50,796 nucleotides of DNA from Nemertoderma westbladi (GCA_032718475.1 JAUCBJ010006858.1:1-50796); one strand, 5' to 3'; numbered from the stretch's first letter, positions 19,844 to 31,030 are shown. Translations and numbers: made by a program. Notes: a model not told the origin generated them from the letters alone.

Positions 19844-20026
19844 GGGTCTGTTAAACCCTCACCCTTTGCAAATATAGATAATTTACTTTAATAATTATAA
19901 TTAAATGTCTCGCAACACGAGACACTTTATCCCATTATATATTAAACTATTCGCACCACCGCGTGGGAGATTTTGCAAAGCACAGCGGCGCAAAAGCAAT
20001 ATCATGGGTTGCAGGAAATCATAAAT
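19844..20026 (+). repeat. 183-bp direct repeat, copy 2
   Basis: Second copy of the 183-bp repeat, with one mismatch to copy 1 (C at 19916). The near-identity implies recent duplication, or templated copying as for retroelement ends. The YR element may end at or near 20026. Confidence 0.93.
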
Positions 20027-20198
20027 AATATTAGCTAACATACTATTCGTATATAAACGATTAAAACGATAATTGTTAACAACAACTGTATTCCAAATAC
20101 TACCGTATTGCTATGTTGCATGCATACGAAAAGACTGTACATGTCGTTATATTGATTAATTAATTGGGAAATTAAATAATTATTCAACTGTTGATTAA

Positions 20199-23100
20199 AT
20201 GTCTCAACGCTGTTGTAACTGCGCTACTCGTTCTTGTGAACCCTCTAGCCGATGTGGTTGTGCGCGAGCAGGGCGGCCCTGCCGAAATTGTCATCCACAA
20301 GCAGTTGACAACTGCAAAAACTCACACCAACCACAAACCATGGGATCGGTTCTGAACTCGTGCAATCCTCAGGTAACTACGGTCCTCGACGGAACAGCTC
20401 CCGACCTCGATGTGACTCTGGTTGGCTCCCCAGCCCCATCAATCCTCGATGATAGCGACTCTTCCTTCTCCCGGACACTTCTTCCTTCGAGTTCCCCGAA
20501 TTCTCTCACACCTGGACCAGATCAAACCCATAACCCAGCTGTCAAGGGCGCTAACCTCTCAGGTCCCTCTTCCACTCCCAACAATGTTTCATTAAATAGC
20601 TTCTCGATCTCGGGTTTGCTCGAGACTGCATTTGGGGGTCCTTTCGTTAATGGACCCGGTTGCTCCACTGACCCACTTTGGAAGCGCACCATGCCTTTCT
20701 CGCCCGCCTGCCCAGCCGTTATTATTTAGTTCCAGGAGGAAACGCCGGTTGTAAGGTAGTAAATGTCCTTACCCATGAAATCGAGAAACAAGCAGAAGGG
20801 TTTTACCCTTCTGAGTGGCCTCTTTGTTTCATCACCACAGTTTTTCAGCGTGATCCAGAAACCACTAAGAGCCCTGATATATGGAGAACTATCCTGCGGC
20901 GTGTCGAGATGTGGGAATGCAGCCAATTCGGTCCACTTATAGCGGAGGCTGTGAGGTGCAGCGCCAAGTTCCCGTCTCGTTCAGGCTCAACTCTAGTTAA
21001 CACAGCTAAACTGTACAACCGCAAGATTCCGGCCGGAATGAATCGCTCCGCTGTCCGCACTGTAACTGAACGAGATGGCGGCGGAGTGCTTGACCCTGAA
21101 TCGCAGGCCGAGGGACAACCTCCTGGTGTTTCTGTGCGAGGCGTTCTTTCGACGAAACATCCTCCCCAGATGCCCGTCTCCCAAGACTCTTTCGAGCCCT
21201 GTCACGATCTTCCGCCATTTGATGGACTTGACATAACATGGCTTGTGGTTCTGAAGGTTGCACACTCCATTTCTGGAAGTTCTGGTCCTGTTGGTGGCGA
21301 TGCCGAGTTCTGGAATGCGCTCCTTACACGCTACCATGATCACAGTACTCGTCTCCGTGAAGCTGTGGCTGGCTTATCCCGTCGTTTGGCCAACACGATT
21401 GTACCATGGGGTGAGGTCCGTGCATTGCGCGGCTGTAGGCTCATCGGTCTCGATAAACAGCCGGGAGTACGTCCAATCAGTATAGGGGAGGTACTGTACC
21501 GGATCATTGCGAACTGTATCGCCTCAGTTACTAAGTCCGATATCATTCAGCAAAGTGGAGCCGACCAGCTGTGCGCTGGAACCTAAGCTGGTATTGAAGG
21601 AGCCATGCACGCCATGTCCACCATCTTCGCTGTTGAAACCACCAAGGCGATGTTGCTGGTTGATGCCAGTAACGCTTTTAAGGCGATCAGCCGCCCTATC
21701 GCATTGTGGAACAGCCGCATCTATTGGCATAGGGCATCGAGATTCCTTTATAACGCTTACAACGGCCACACGGCACTTTACTTGCCCGGCAGCGAAACAC
21801 CACTCTGGAGCGAGGAAGGCTTTACACAGGGTGATCCCTTAGCTATGCTTGGCTATAGCTGCACAATGCTTCCAAAAATCCGGCATATCCGCAACATCCA
21901 ACCGCAGCCAGAAATACCTTCATCACCGACCACACCATCAGACACAACCAACGGCAACCCAGTTCTACCACCGGTTTATTCTCAGCAACAAGTATGGTTT
22001 GCCGACGACTCCTCCTCCGCAGGTATTCTTGAAGGTGTCTGGTCCAGGTGGTCGGAGCTGCTCGCCAAGGGTCCCAGTATCGGCTATAACCCGGAACCTT
22101 CCAAGTGTTATCTCATTGTGAAACCTGGCCATGAAGCACGCGCTGAAGCAATGTTCGGACCCAGTGGAATCCAGATAGTGCCTGGCTGTCGTTTCTTGGG
22201 TGGATTTATCGGTACTGAATCTGGCCGCAAGGAGTTCATCGCCAAGAAGGTTGAATGCTGGGTAAAGAACATAGAGAAACTGTCCGAAGTCGCCAAAGTT
22301 AACCCACAAACTGCACACACCGGTTTGTCCCGGTGTGTTCAAGCGGAGTGGGATTATCTCATCCGTGTTGTCCCAGCTACCGAGGAAGACTTGGCTCTTG
22401 GCTGCCTGTTGAGGATGAGATCTGTCTCCTACCAGTTTGCCATGGGGGGGGGGGGGGGGGGTGGGCTTGCGCGATCCTATATCAAGAATGGGGCCATCAC
22501 GATCAGCTTCCATCGACGGTACTTCTCTGGTGACGGCGGCTATACTATCCCAACAGCCACTCTACATGGCGGACCACGAGTTACATCTCCATGAAGTGCT
22601 GAAGGACCACAAGCTAGTCCAAGACGATGCCTTCAAGCTGCAGCAGACTACAGTTCTGTCAACTCTACCTCCTGGCCGCAAAAGAGCAGTTGAACGTGCC
22701 TTGTCCAATAAGATCGGGGGTTGGATAACAGCTCAACCATCCATTCTAGACCACTACCACACCGACTTGAGCCCTGATGAGTTTTGCGATGGTCTGGCTC
22801 TACGATACGGCCTAACCCCGCTGGGTCTTCCAGCTATGTGCGAAGGGTGCGGGAGTGCGTTCTCAACATCGCATGTGCTTAGCTGTAAGTCTGGCGGACT
22901 CATTATAAAGCGGCACGACGAGGTCTGCAAAGTTTTCGGAGACCTCCTGGCAGAGGTGGTAGGACCATCCAGTGTCTTTCCCGTGGTCACCTGAACAGGG
23001 AGGGTCGTGAGGTAGGGGGTGTGCGGTGCGTGCAGACCTGGTAGCTCGCGGGGTCTGGGCCAATCAGAGAGTTGCGTCGTTTGACATTGCTGTTATCAAC

Positions 23101-23420
23101 GCTGACTCCACCTCTTACACTCAGACCAACCGCTCGACAGATTCACTGCTTGAGGCGCGTTGCCACTTCAAGAAGAATCACTACCGGTCTATCTGCGAGG
23201 AACGGAGGATGGAGTTCACCCCACTGGTCAGGTCGGTACAACCGATGGTGTTTGGTCCCTCGAGACTCAGATCCTGCTCCACCATCTCGCCGAATCCCTA
23301 GTGGTAAGGTGAGACGGAATGCGAGAGTGGGGTCTCACTTGTGTGTACTGGGTGGTATTCGCTGGAGGCTTCTGTTTGCGCTCCTTCGATCCAGTTCGCT
23401 CTGCCTGCGCGGCGGTTGAC
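20199..23420 (+). pseudogene. Non-LTR retrotransposon with CXC-like N-terminus and restriction-like endonuclease, broken
   Basis: The 5' frame (20199-20729) starts MSQRCCNCATRSC and has a cysteine cluster (C-x-C-x4-C, C-x-C, C-x2-C, then NCKN) resembling a CXC/tesmin-type DNA-binding repeat. A frame change near 20680 leads to the RT-bearing frame. That frame has an in-frame TAA at 21584-21586, then LLVDASNAF, EGFTQGDPLA and catalytic WFADDS. A run of about 18 G at 22444-22461 shifts the frame again. The 22437-22994 frame then carries GLALRYG, C-x2-C-x7-H-x4-C (CEGCGSAFSTSHVLSC) and GG-x6-H-E. A further shift precedes RGVW-x10-FDI (about 23044-23090), the PD-(D/E)xK-like nuclease signature of this RT class. 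The end (LLFALLRSSSLCLRG) matches its usual C-terminus. At least five lesions; inactive. Confidence 0.85.
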
Positions 23421-24445
23421 GACCATTGGATTGGGGTTCGGCGACGGCGCGGGCCTACGCGGCATCAACCTTGCAGGGAGCTTTTAAACAGGGTTGAGTC
23501 GCCTTTGTTGGAATTCTCCATCCCCATCCATTCTTCTTCCAACTATAACTTAATATAAAAAAAGCCCATGTGGGGAGACTTGACGCCCGAGTGTGAGGGA
23601 GACTTGAAGCCTTCAATGCTGACGTCTACCTAGAGATACACCCATGTAGAGAACCATTACACCAGCGCACTCCAACTAGTTGATTGGCACTTACACAGAC
23701 CAAGCTATGAATGGAATGTGAATACAATGGAGTGGCCAGAGATAGATATAGAGAGAGGCCTTGATAAACCCAGCCAAACCAAGCCAACCAACTCTTCCAT
23801 CCCTCTTTGCAATGTAGTTAGTAGCCCGCCAACTGGGTGATTGACAGCTTAAACAAGATGGCACTTCGGCAGAAAGCGGCACACATCAATAGAATTACAG
23901 GAAAACAATTAATATGTATGGATTGAAAATTATATAAGATATTCATTAATAAAAAGTACCCTCCCGCGTTAAAGTTTAATGCAGTTTTAAGGAGCTATTA
24001 TTTATTCAGTTCTTGTTGGGAGAACCATGTGAACGACCACCTAAATTTGTATAAAATTTTAGATAATAATTTAACAATTTAACATTCGCATTTTTTTGAA
24101 TTTTTTTGCTCTACTAGAAAATAGACATGTGTTGAAATTGTCAGAGGCAAGAGATGTTTCAATTTTTTAATAAAATATATAGGAAAAATTTGTGTATTTT
24201 TATCACATCCTTTCATCCTTTGGAGATCTTGGTAAATAAACTTCTAACTGAAATTTTATAAGTAATAATTATTGCTGAAATGCACAAAAGACTATAGAAA
24301 TAAAGCGTCAGTTAAGTACAAAAATATTGGCGCAAGTTACATGTATTTCAAAACACATGCATACAAAATAAAAAGTTTCCGTGTTGATAGTGCAAAACAT
24401 ACTGCTACGGGGCTGAGCCATAAACAGTGTGGTTTTCTAATTAAC
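23421..24445. other. No gene recognised
   Basis: Contains a short (CCAA)-rich patch (23770-23800) and otherwise AT-rich DNA. Short frames here lack recognisable motifs. Confidence 0.4.
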
Positions 24446-25277
24446 CTCAATCGGGGATAGTACTTAAGTCATATCTGAACCTATCTGAAACCAATCTGGA
24501 CCCAATCTCGAGAATTATACCAAATTTGAACCCAATCTGAATCGAAAATAGAAAGTGGGGTGAAAATTATTAATTATTGCATCAACAATTTTTAAATGTG
24601 AAAAAATTTTGCATATCTTTTTCATATTTAAATTTGCGGTTAGCCGCAGCACTACTGCTGTATTGTACTGCTGTGCAGTCGTTAACGTTATAGCTCACCT
24701 CTACCGGTAAGCGCTATCCCAACTGACAACTACATAACTACGGCTGTACGGTTATCGTCGCAGTTCGGTTTCGGTCTAACGTTGGGTAGGCCTACGGTAG
24801 GTTACTAGTGCCTGGTACCGTATATGTATGTAGAGACAGCTGGAATAATGTAGGTTAGGGAACGGTACCAGGCACTAGTAACCTACCCAACATTAGACCG
24901 AAACCGAACTGCTCTGAGAATCGTACACCCGAAGTTCTGTAATTGTCAGTTGGGATAACGCCTACCGGTAAAGGTGAGCTAATGTATAACGTTAGGTACG
25001 TCACGACTTAACGACTGCACAGTGCAGCAGTAACTTCAGACTTCAGTCCCCAATACAGCAGTAGTGCTGCGGCTGCCCGCAAATTTAAATATGAAAAAAG
25101 ATATGTAAAATTTCTTCAAATTTCAAAATTGTTGATGCAATAATTAATAACTTTTAACCCTCTTTCTATTTTCGATTCAGATTGGGTTCAGATTTGGTAT
25201 AATTCTCGAGATTGGGTCCAGATTGGGTTCAGATTGGCTTCAGGTTTAGATATGACTAAGTACTATCCCTCAATCGG
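24446..25277. mobile_element. Fold-back DNA transposon (Mutator-like?), 814 bp, with 9-bp target-site duplication
   Basis: The element spans 24455-25268 and begins GGATAGTACTTAAGTCATAT; its other end is the reverse complement (GATATGACTAAGTACTATCC). Pairing continues almost to the centre, for example GTTGGGTAGGCCTACGGTAG against CTACCCAAC in the middle, so the whole element is one hairpin. It is flanked on both sides by CTCAATCGG (24446-24454 and 25269-25277), a perfect 9-bp direct repeat. Long inverted ends with 9-bp duplications are the pattern of Mutator-like elements. There is no transposase, so it is non-autonomous. The perfect duplication suggests a fairly recent insertion. Confidence 0.88.
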
Positions 25278-25670
25278 TTAGGCTATGGACCTTATAGTTG
25301 AGTTGAGATTAACAGCAATTAAAAAAAGGCAATAAATAAAAGCAATAAAAGCATTGGTGCCTGAACATTCAAGGACATGGTGTATGTTACATGAAATTAC
25401 ACACATTCTTAATAATTTAGCTTTAATAATATGATATAAAATAATCATTTAAAAATATACTGAAAACACAACTAGTCACATCACTTTAGCAATTCCATAT
25501 CAATCTCAACACACTTTATGTTGTAGTTGATGTAATTCTCTGTGGCTGTTTATTCTAAGATACAACACCGCCACTAGAGGTCAACGCCAAGTTTTCATAT
25601 TGTTTTTACGGGGTAAGCGCTGCTCCTACGCCTACGCCTATGCCTACATATTACGAATAATACATATAAA

Positions 25671-25806
25671 TATTTAAAGGAGCATCTGCTGAGAAAACCT
25701 AAACAATTACTCAACCAGAAAGTCACACTTTGGAAACATAATTATATTTTAATAAATACACAAGCGAACATAATTACACGTGCTAACTAAATCACAGCAT
25801 ATGTTT
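25671..25806. repeat. Dispersed repeat, copy 1 (partner at 36168-36303)
   Basis: Starts TATTTAAAGGAGCATCTG and includes AATTACTCAACCA, CATAATTATATTTTAATAAA and AATACACAAGCGAACAT; these blocks recur in the same order and orientation at 36168-36303. Identity is moderate with small indels. Family unknown; no coding capacity. Confidence 0.85.
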
Positions 25807-26038
25807 GTTTATCATTATAGAGTAGAGTAAGTTTGAATATCTTTAATATTAATAGGCCTACTAACTGATGTCATTTTTAAATAAAATTACTATTTTAATG
25901 GCTTTATATAAATTTCGAACATATAAATTTCAAAACAATTTTGAAAAACCAAATTTTAGGAGATGTATTAATTTTCTACACAATAAATAATAATTAGTTG
26001 TTTATAAATTTTTGATTTGCAATTCCTAACAATCAACA

Positions 26039-26281
26039 ATGAAAGTGTGTGTGTTTGGAACAGTTGACAGCAAGGCAGAAGCATTGGAGTATTTGACTTG
26101 CAGTCTTGAATGCGAAGGAATGCAGACTTTAGTGATTAATTGCGGCACAATGCCGTTACAACACGATAAAACCTTCAATCATGATAGGATCGATGTCTTT
26201 ACCGACGAGGAATGTAACAAATTTGAAGTGGAAAGAAAAGGCGGAATCGATAATTCTCAGGCCGTACGAGAAATAATCATC
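26039..26281 (+). CDS. Tm-1-like (UPF0261) protein, exon 1
   Basis: Starts at ATG 26039 (CAACAATGAAAG) and encodes 81 residues ending EIIII-type sequence before the donor ATC|GTAAGT, phase 0. The opening MKVCVFGTVDSKAEALEYL is the nucleotide-binding start (GT-D-K-E) of the Tm-1/UPF0261 family, followed by VINCGTMP and an acidic DRIDVF stretch. The three exons together give 422 residues, the usual length of a stand-alone Tm-1-like ATP-binding domain protein. In tomato, Tm-1 binds the replication proteins of tomato mosaic virus and blocks RNA replication. The role of animal homologues is unknown and should not be inferred from the plant case. Confidence 0.9.
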
Positions 26282-26699
26282 GTAAGTTTTTACTCAATTT
26301 AATAGGGTGGGTAGTCAGTTATTTGTCTCTGTCTCTGTAAAGTATTAGTTTAAACCAAATTATTTATTTGTTGCCTAGAACAGTGTAATAAACAGTGTAA
26401 TATCTAATTTCAACACAACTGCTTTAGAAAATAAATACAATGAACAATAATATCTAAGATTAAAAATAAATACTTATGAGGTAATATGGAGTGCGGCAGT
26501 AGTGGCATGGTCTGCCAACACCCAGCTGTCCAGGTACTCGAAATAAATCAATTTGAACGGTTGGAGAAGCTCCTAAATAGATGGAAATTGTCCGCGCAAC
26601 AGTTGTGTAGTATGAGCTGCCCAATGTCAGTTCTTGATGTGCTCTCATTTCTTAAAGATTCTGGGACTGTTGTGATTGTCCCATAGCGCGTTTGTGTAT

Positions 26700-27425
26700 T
26701 TACTGTATTCAATTCAATTCAATTATATTTTATTTATTCCGTTATATATATGTAAATTGATTAATGTCACAAAAACAATATCGATTACGGAAAGGGGTAA
26801 ACGCGAATAGCACAATGTGCTAGTAAATTGCGTTCAACCCTGTCGGTGGAATAAAAATACAAGAACACAATGTTGTACAAGTTACTGTATAACGCAACAA
26901 GCTCCCCTATCACTACGCTAAGCCATAGCACACCGCGACCCCCACCACCCCACGACCCAACCACGCAGCCAAGCGTCCCGTAGGTAACCCATCTGTCAGT
27001 GCTGATGCTAGATGTTACTGTACCTGCATATGTTGAATATCTGCAGTCTCTGTTGTGAATAGAGACAATTTTAACTTTTTAACGAATAATTTTTTAGTAC
27101 TTATTTTTGATAGTGATTCTGGTAGGTGATTCCAAAGAAATGGCCCGAAGTATGATATAGAGCGTTGACCGACAACCAAATTTACACGGGGAATAAAAAA
27201 CTTATTTGCTGTGGTTGATCGTGTCCCCTAGCGGTGAATGTCCGAAGTGAATGTGAATAAATTGCCCAAGTCAGATGTATCATATTTATAGAATATGCCG
27301 TGCATGAACGATAATAATTGTAAACGATGTAAATGTTGAATGCTCAATATCTGCTTTACGGTACGGCTTTAACATATCAGACTGTGATTGATTATTACCA
27401 AAATATTGGGTTCAATATATCATTT
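26700..27425 (-). pseudogene. 5'-truncated CR1-like LINE fragment, antisense in intron 1 of the Tm-1-like gene
   Basis: On the minus strand the DNA encodes the usual LINE RT C-terminus in pieces: LSFMHGIFYKYDTSDLGNLF, then an internal stop, then TANKFFIPRVN, GQRSISYFGPFLWNHLP and a basic K-LK-SLF end. The minus-strand 3' end is ATATAACGGAATAAATAAAA followed by repeated TTGAA units (26700-26722 on the plus strand), a short-tandem tail typical of CR1/L2-type elements. An internal stop and at least one frameshift show decay. Only the last ~0.7 kb is present. Confidence 0.75.
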
Positions 27426-27523
27426 ATACGGGTCCCCTCAACCTTAGCACACTGGGGCTGTTTAATGTACCTACTGTACTATTAAAACTAAGTATTAATT
27501 GTGCACTATGATATTTATTTCAG

Positions 27524-28128
27524 GATAAGGCTCGTAAAATACTTTTACAAGTGCATTCTGATGAAGGATTCGATACCATATTGGCCATGGGGGGATTCAA
27601 TGGAACCAACATTGCTTTTGAGTGTTTGTCGCAACTACCTGGCGATGTTAGAAAGATTCTCATATCCACGATGGGATTGCACGTCGTCCATCCGACAATT
27701 GAAGTCATTCCATCAGTGGTTGACATCCTGGGCCTTAATGTGGTTTTAAAATCGGTAATATGTTATGCAGCTCAGTTGGTCGGTGGTAAAACTAACCCAG
27801 TTCACAAGAAGTCTAAGAATATGAACTCCCTTGAGCATGGTCTGGCATTCATTGATGAAGTGTTGCCAAAAAGATTAGCTACATGTGGAGCCGCGAAACG
27901 GGTTGCAATGTCGATGATAGGAACTACTACGCCGTGTGTGGAACGTTGCTTCCAGATGTTAGTGGACGCCGGTTACGAAGTCGTTACATTCCATGTTGTA
28001 GCTGGTGGTGGGGATGTATTTACAGCCATGGCCGACAGGGGCATGTTCAAGGGAGGGGTTATAGACATCACCACCTCGGAGATTCTGGACACATTTTGCG
28101 ATGGTATATATCCAGCGGCACCAAAAAG
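27524..28128 (+). CDS. Tm-1-like (UPF0261) protein, exon 2
   Basis: Acceptor TTTATTTCAG at 27514-27523, 605 bp, donor AAG|GTTGGT in phase 2. Motifs: DTILAMGGFNGTNIAFECL (Gly-rich nucleotide-binding loop), RKILISTMGLHVVHPTIEVI, DILGLN, KRVAMSMIGTTTPCVE (GTTTP segment), and VVAGGGDVFTAMADRGMFKG followed by GVIDITTSEI. These Gly-rich loops in this order define the family. The very even match from end to end, with no stops, indicates a functional gene. Confidence 0.93.
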
Positions 28129-28361
28129 GTTGGTTTGATAAACAGATAGTGTATCTAAATTATAGGCTAAATATATCAAGTTATTTCAATTATTCACATA
28201 CGAGAATGGGAGACTTTCACGCCCACTATTTACTATCAGCTTTTACATGTTCAAATAATGATATTCCCAAAAATCTTTTCAGATTGTGGCTTACATAACT
28301 AATGTTTAATTTCTGATGTAATTTATATTTTGTTTATATTAGGTATGTAATTTTGTTTTAG

Positions 28362-28782
28362 GTATCAAATAGTTAGTACCCAACCAGATGTCCCTTATGT
28401 CATGGCACCTGGAGGCGTCGATGTCATCAAGTACGCAATAAATCAGTACCCACAATCTAGGAAGGACAGTTATTTGTTCGATTGGGCTAAAGTAAATTCT
28501 CTCTGCCGCGCCGGTCCAGATGATACGAGGAAAGTTGGAACCTTCCTGGCTAATGTGGCAAACAATGCAACATCCCGAGTTGCGGTTTGTCTTCCTAAAA
28601 CGTTCTCGAAGCTCAGCACACCGGGGAGTTTAGCCTATTTACCGGAGGCCGACAAGGCATTGGCAGAGGCTATAAAGGATAATTTGTCTCCGGGTGTAAC
28701 TCTTGTAACTTACTCTGGTGGAATTAATGATATGGACTTCGCTAATAGTGTTGGTAATACATTTTTATCTTTAGCTAAATAA
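28362..28782 (+). CDS. Tm-1-like (UPF0261) protein, exon 3
   Basis: Acceptor TTTTGTTTTAG; the first base completes the Arg codon split by intron 2 (AG|G). It encodes QIVSTQPDVPYVMAPGGVD, then GP-TRKVGTFLA, VAVCLPKTFSKLSTPGS and the family-typical ending GINDMDFANSVGNTFLSL with a TAA at 28780-28782. AATAAA overlaps the stop region (CTAAATAAATT), and another occurs near 29027; either could serve polyadenylation, which I cannot settle by eye. Confidence 0.93.
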
Positions 28783-29389
28783 ATTCCGGTATTGTTACCA
28801 ACTAACTCTAAGGGTTGTGTTTCAATAGAAATATGAATTTGTCGGTCCAGGTTTATGTTTAATGTAATTGTAATTAAATTTATTAATTGGTATGCTTACT
28901 CATGGCTGGCTGCATCACGTAATTATATCACTGTCTTGTTGTTGAGCTGCAGTACATATTGTTAGCTATTTGGTGTAAATAAGCCTCACCCTCAACATAA
29001 AACATTCATAGTTCAGTTCATCGATGTTAAATAAATTCTCTATTTCTCAACATTCTCTGGACTAACTACAGACAAACATTTTACGAATGACAATCAAAGG
29101 CTGACGGATAAGTGTTGTTACAACACCCAAAAACCGTGATAATTGTCAGCGGTGGGGTTTGTCATTGTCAGCCGCGTGTCTGTATTCCTATCCCACCCTA
29201 CCTACCGATACCATAGGCCTACAGTCACTGTAGTTTTAATGAGGAGGAGCATAGTTTGTAGTTGGTAGCAGTTGCATTTTTTTAGATCCGCGTAGCGAGA
29301 CCTCTAGTATTCACTCCGTTGTTGTTGTTGTTGTTGTGTTGTTGTTGTTGTTAATGTCTCGTTAGGTTTTGGTATTAAGGATTGATACG
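28783..29389. other. No gene recognised; (GTT)n microsatellite
   Basis: Downstream of the Tm-1-like gene. Holds a GTT microsatellite at about 29318-29352 and otherwise unremarkable DNA. Confidence 0.5.
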
Positions 29390-29465
29390 GCCCCAGTGGC
29401 TCAGTTGGTAGAGCGTGGAACTTGGAATCTCTAAGGTACCGAGTTCAATCTCACATTCCGGTGAA
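29390..29465 (+). repeat. tRNA-derived SINE head
   Basis: GGCTCAGTTGGTAGAGCG gives a good A box (TGGCTCAGTTGG), and 32 bases on is a degenerate B box (GAGTTCAATCTC). The acceptor ends do not pair well and the anticodon arm is poor, so this is not a working tRNA. It is most simply the 5' head of a tRNA-type SINE whose body runs downstream. Confidence 0.6.
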
Positions 29466-29765
29466 TGCTGTTGTAACGCAGGTGAAGCTGTTATATAAAA
29501 TATATTCCGTGGGAGTGAAATGTAGAACTTTCGACGTGATTAAAAGTCTTCTAGAGAACGCTGTCCAAATCTTTGATAGAGTACGCCTCTCAAAGTAATC
29601 AGGCAGCTACATGGAGTCCTTCCAGGCGACTGCCTCTCCCCCACACTATATTATCTTTATGATACTTTTGCCATGTAACTTTTATTAGTATTGTTTATGT
29701 AATAATACAGGTAAGGTTAATGTTCTAGAACATACTGTGGACTCATTACATATTATTATATTTGT

Positions 29766-29860
29766 GGTAGCTAGTGTTTTTGATGGTAGCTACTGTTTTT
29801 GATGGTAGCTAGTGTTTTTGATGGTAGCTAGTGTTTTTGATGGTAGCTAGTGTTTTTGAT
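29766..29860. repeat. 19-bp tandem repeat, 5 copies
   Basis: GGTAGCTAGTGTTTTTGAT is repeated five times. Copy 2 has CTACTG for CTAGTG. Confidence 0.95.
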
Positions 29861-29904
29861 GGTACTGTAGCTAGTTGTTTTTTTCCCATTATAGCTATTA
29901 AAAA

Positions 29905-31030
29905 ATTGTTTACCCCAGCCAGTCTTTTTTTCAACCGATTTTTTTAATGTCTTTTCCGATGTAAATTTTTATGTTGATTCCGAATCTGAAATCAGTTTTT
30001 TGATAAGTTGTTTCGTTCTCGAGTTATGGTAACTTTTGTAATTTTTACCCAAAATTTGAAAATTTTTAATTTTGGTGCATCACCTCATTTGACACCAAAA
30101 AAGACCATCAAACACCCAGAAATTTCGAAATATGGTGCCATTTTAGTAATCAGCGTCGAAAATTAGCCTATAGGTATCAAAAACGCAAAAGTAGATCATA
30201 TTTGAAAATTTTAAAAGATTTTCACTTTTGGTACATGTTTGGTCAGTTGTAATCCGGGGGAAATTTAAATGTCTATTTTCTCGCTTTGTTGGCCTTTTGG
30301 TACACTTTCTCTATCTAATTTTTACCTACTCTACCGATTTTCTTTCTGTTTACAGAATTATGTAGCGGAATATTCCACGCAAAAATTATGTTGAAGGAAT
30401 TTTGAAATTTTGTTAAAAAAAAGTTACTGTATGGCATTTTTCGTTTCAAAAATACCGAATCGAAAAAAGTCCAAAATTTCGCGATTTTTTACACAAAAAA
30501 TGCCATAACTTATTTTTAAAACAAAATTTCCAAATTCTGTCAACACAATTTTCGCGCGGAATATTCCTCTACATATTCTGCAAACAGAACGAAAATCGGT
30601 AGAGTAGGTAAAAAGTAGATAGAGAAAGTGTACCAAAAAGCCAACAAAGCGAGAAAATAGACATTTAAATTTCCCCCGTATTACAACTGACCAAACATGT
30701 ACCAAAAACGTGAAGTTTTTATAAAATTTTTCAAAAATAATCTTCTTTGGCGGTTTTGATACCTATAAGGTAATTTCCGCGCTAATTCCGAAAATGGCAA
30801 AATATTTCGACATTTCTGGGTGTTTGAAGATCTTTTTTGGTGTCAAATGTGGTGCTGCACAAAAATTTTCAAATTTTGGGTGAAAATTACATAAGATGCC
30901 ATAACTCGAGAACAAAACAACTTATAAAAAAAATGATTTCAGATTCGGAATCACCATATAATAACAACAAAAAATTCTGGTGAAAAAAAAAGACTGGGGG
31001 GGTGAACCCCCCCCCCCCCCCCCCTTAATT
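29905..31030. repeat. Fold-back element, ~1.1 kb, ending in a C tract
   Basis: 29905-30380 is an imperfect reverse complement of 30490-31030. Shared blocks include GATTCCGAATCTGAAATCA with TGATTTCAGATTCGGAATC, and AAATAGACATTTAAATTTCC with its partner near 30250. The right end carries ~18 C. TTAA occurs on both flanks (29889-29892 and about 31025) but the ends do not begin with matching inverted termini there. No coding capacity. Confidence 0.8.

Noticed and set aside
19357-20026. LTR pair of a miniature LTR element
   Set aside because: Repeats do not start TG and end CA at matching points, there is no PBS/PPT between them, and the flanks show no target duplication.
26486-26686. 66-codon frame in intron 1 of the Tm-1-like gene
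   Set aside because: No splice sites, domain or family pattern; likely chance.
29390-29465. Functional tRNA gene
   Set aside because: Acceptor and anticodon arms do not pair properly; better explained as a SINE head. The same holds for 35822-35890 and the minus-strand copy at 45540-45610.
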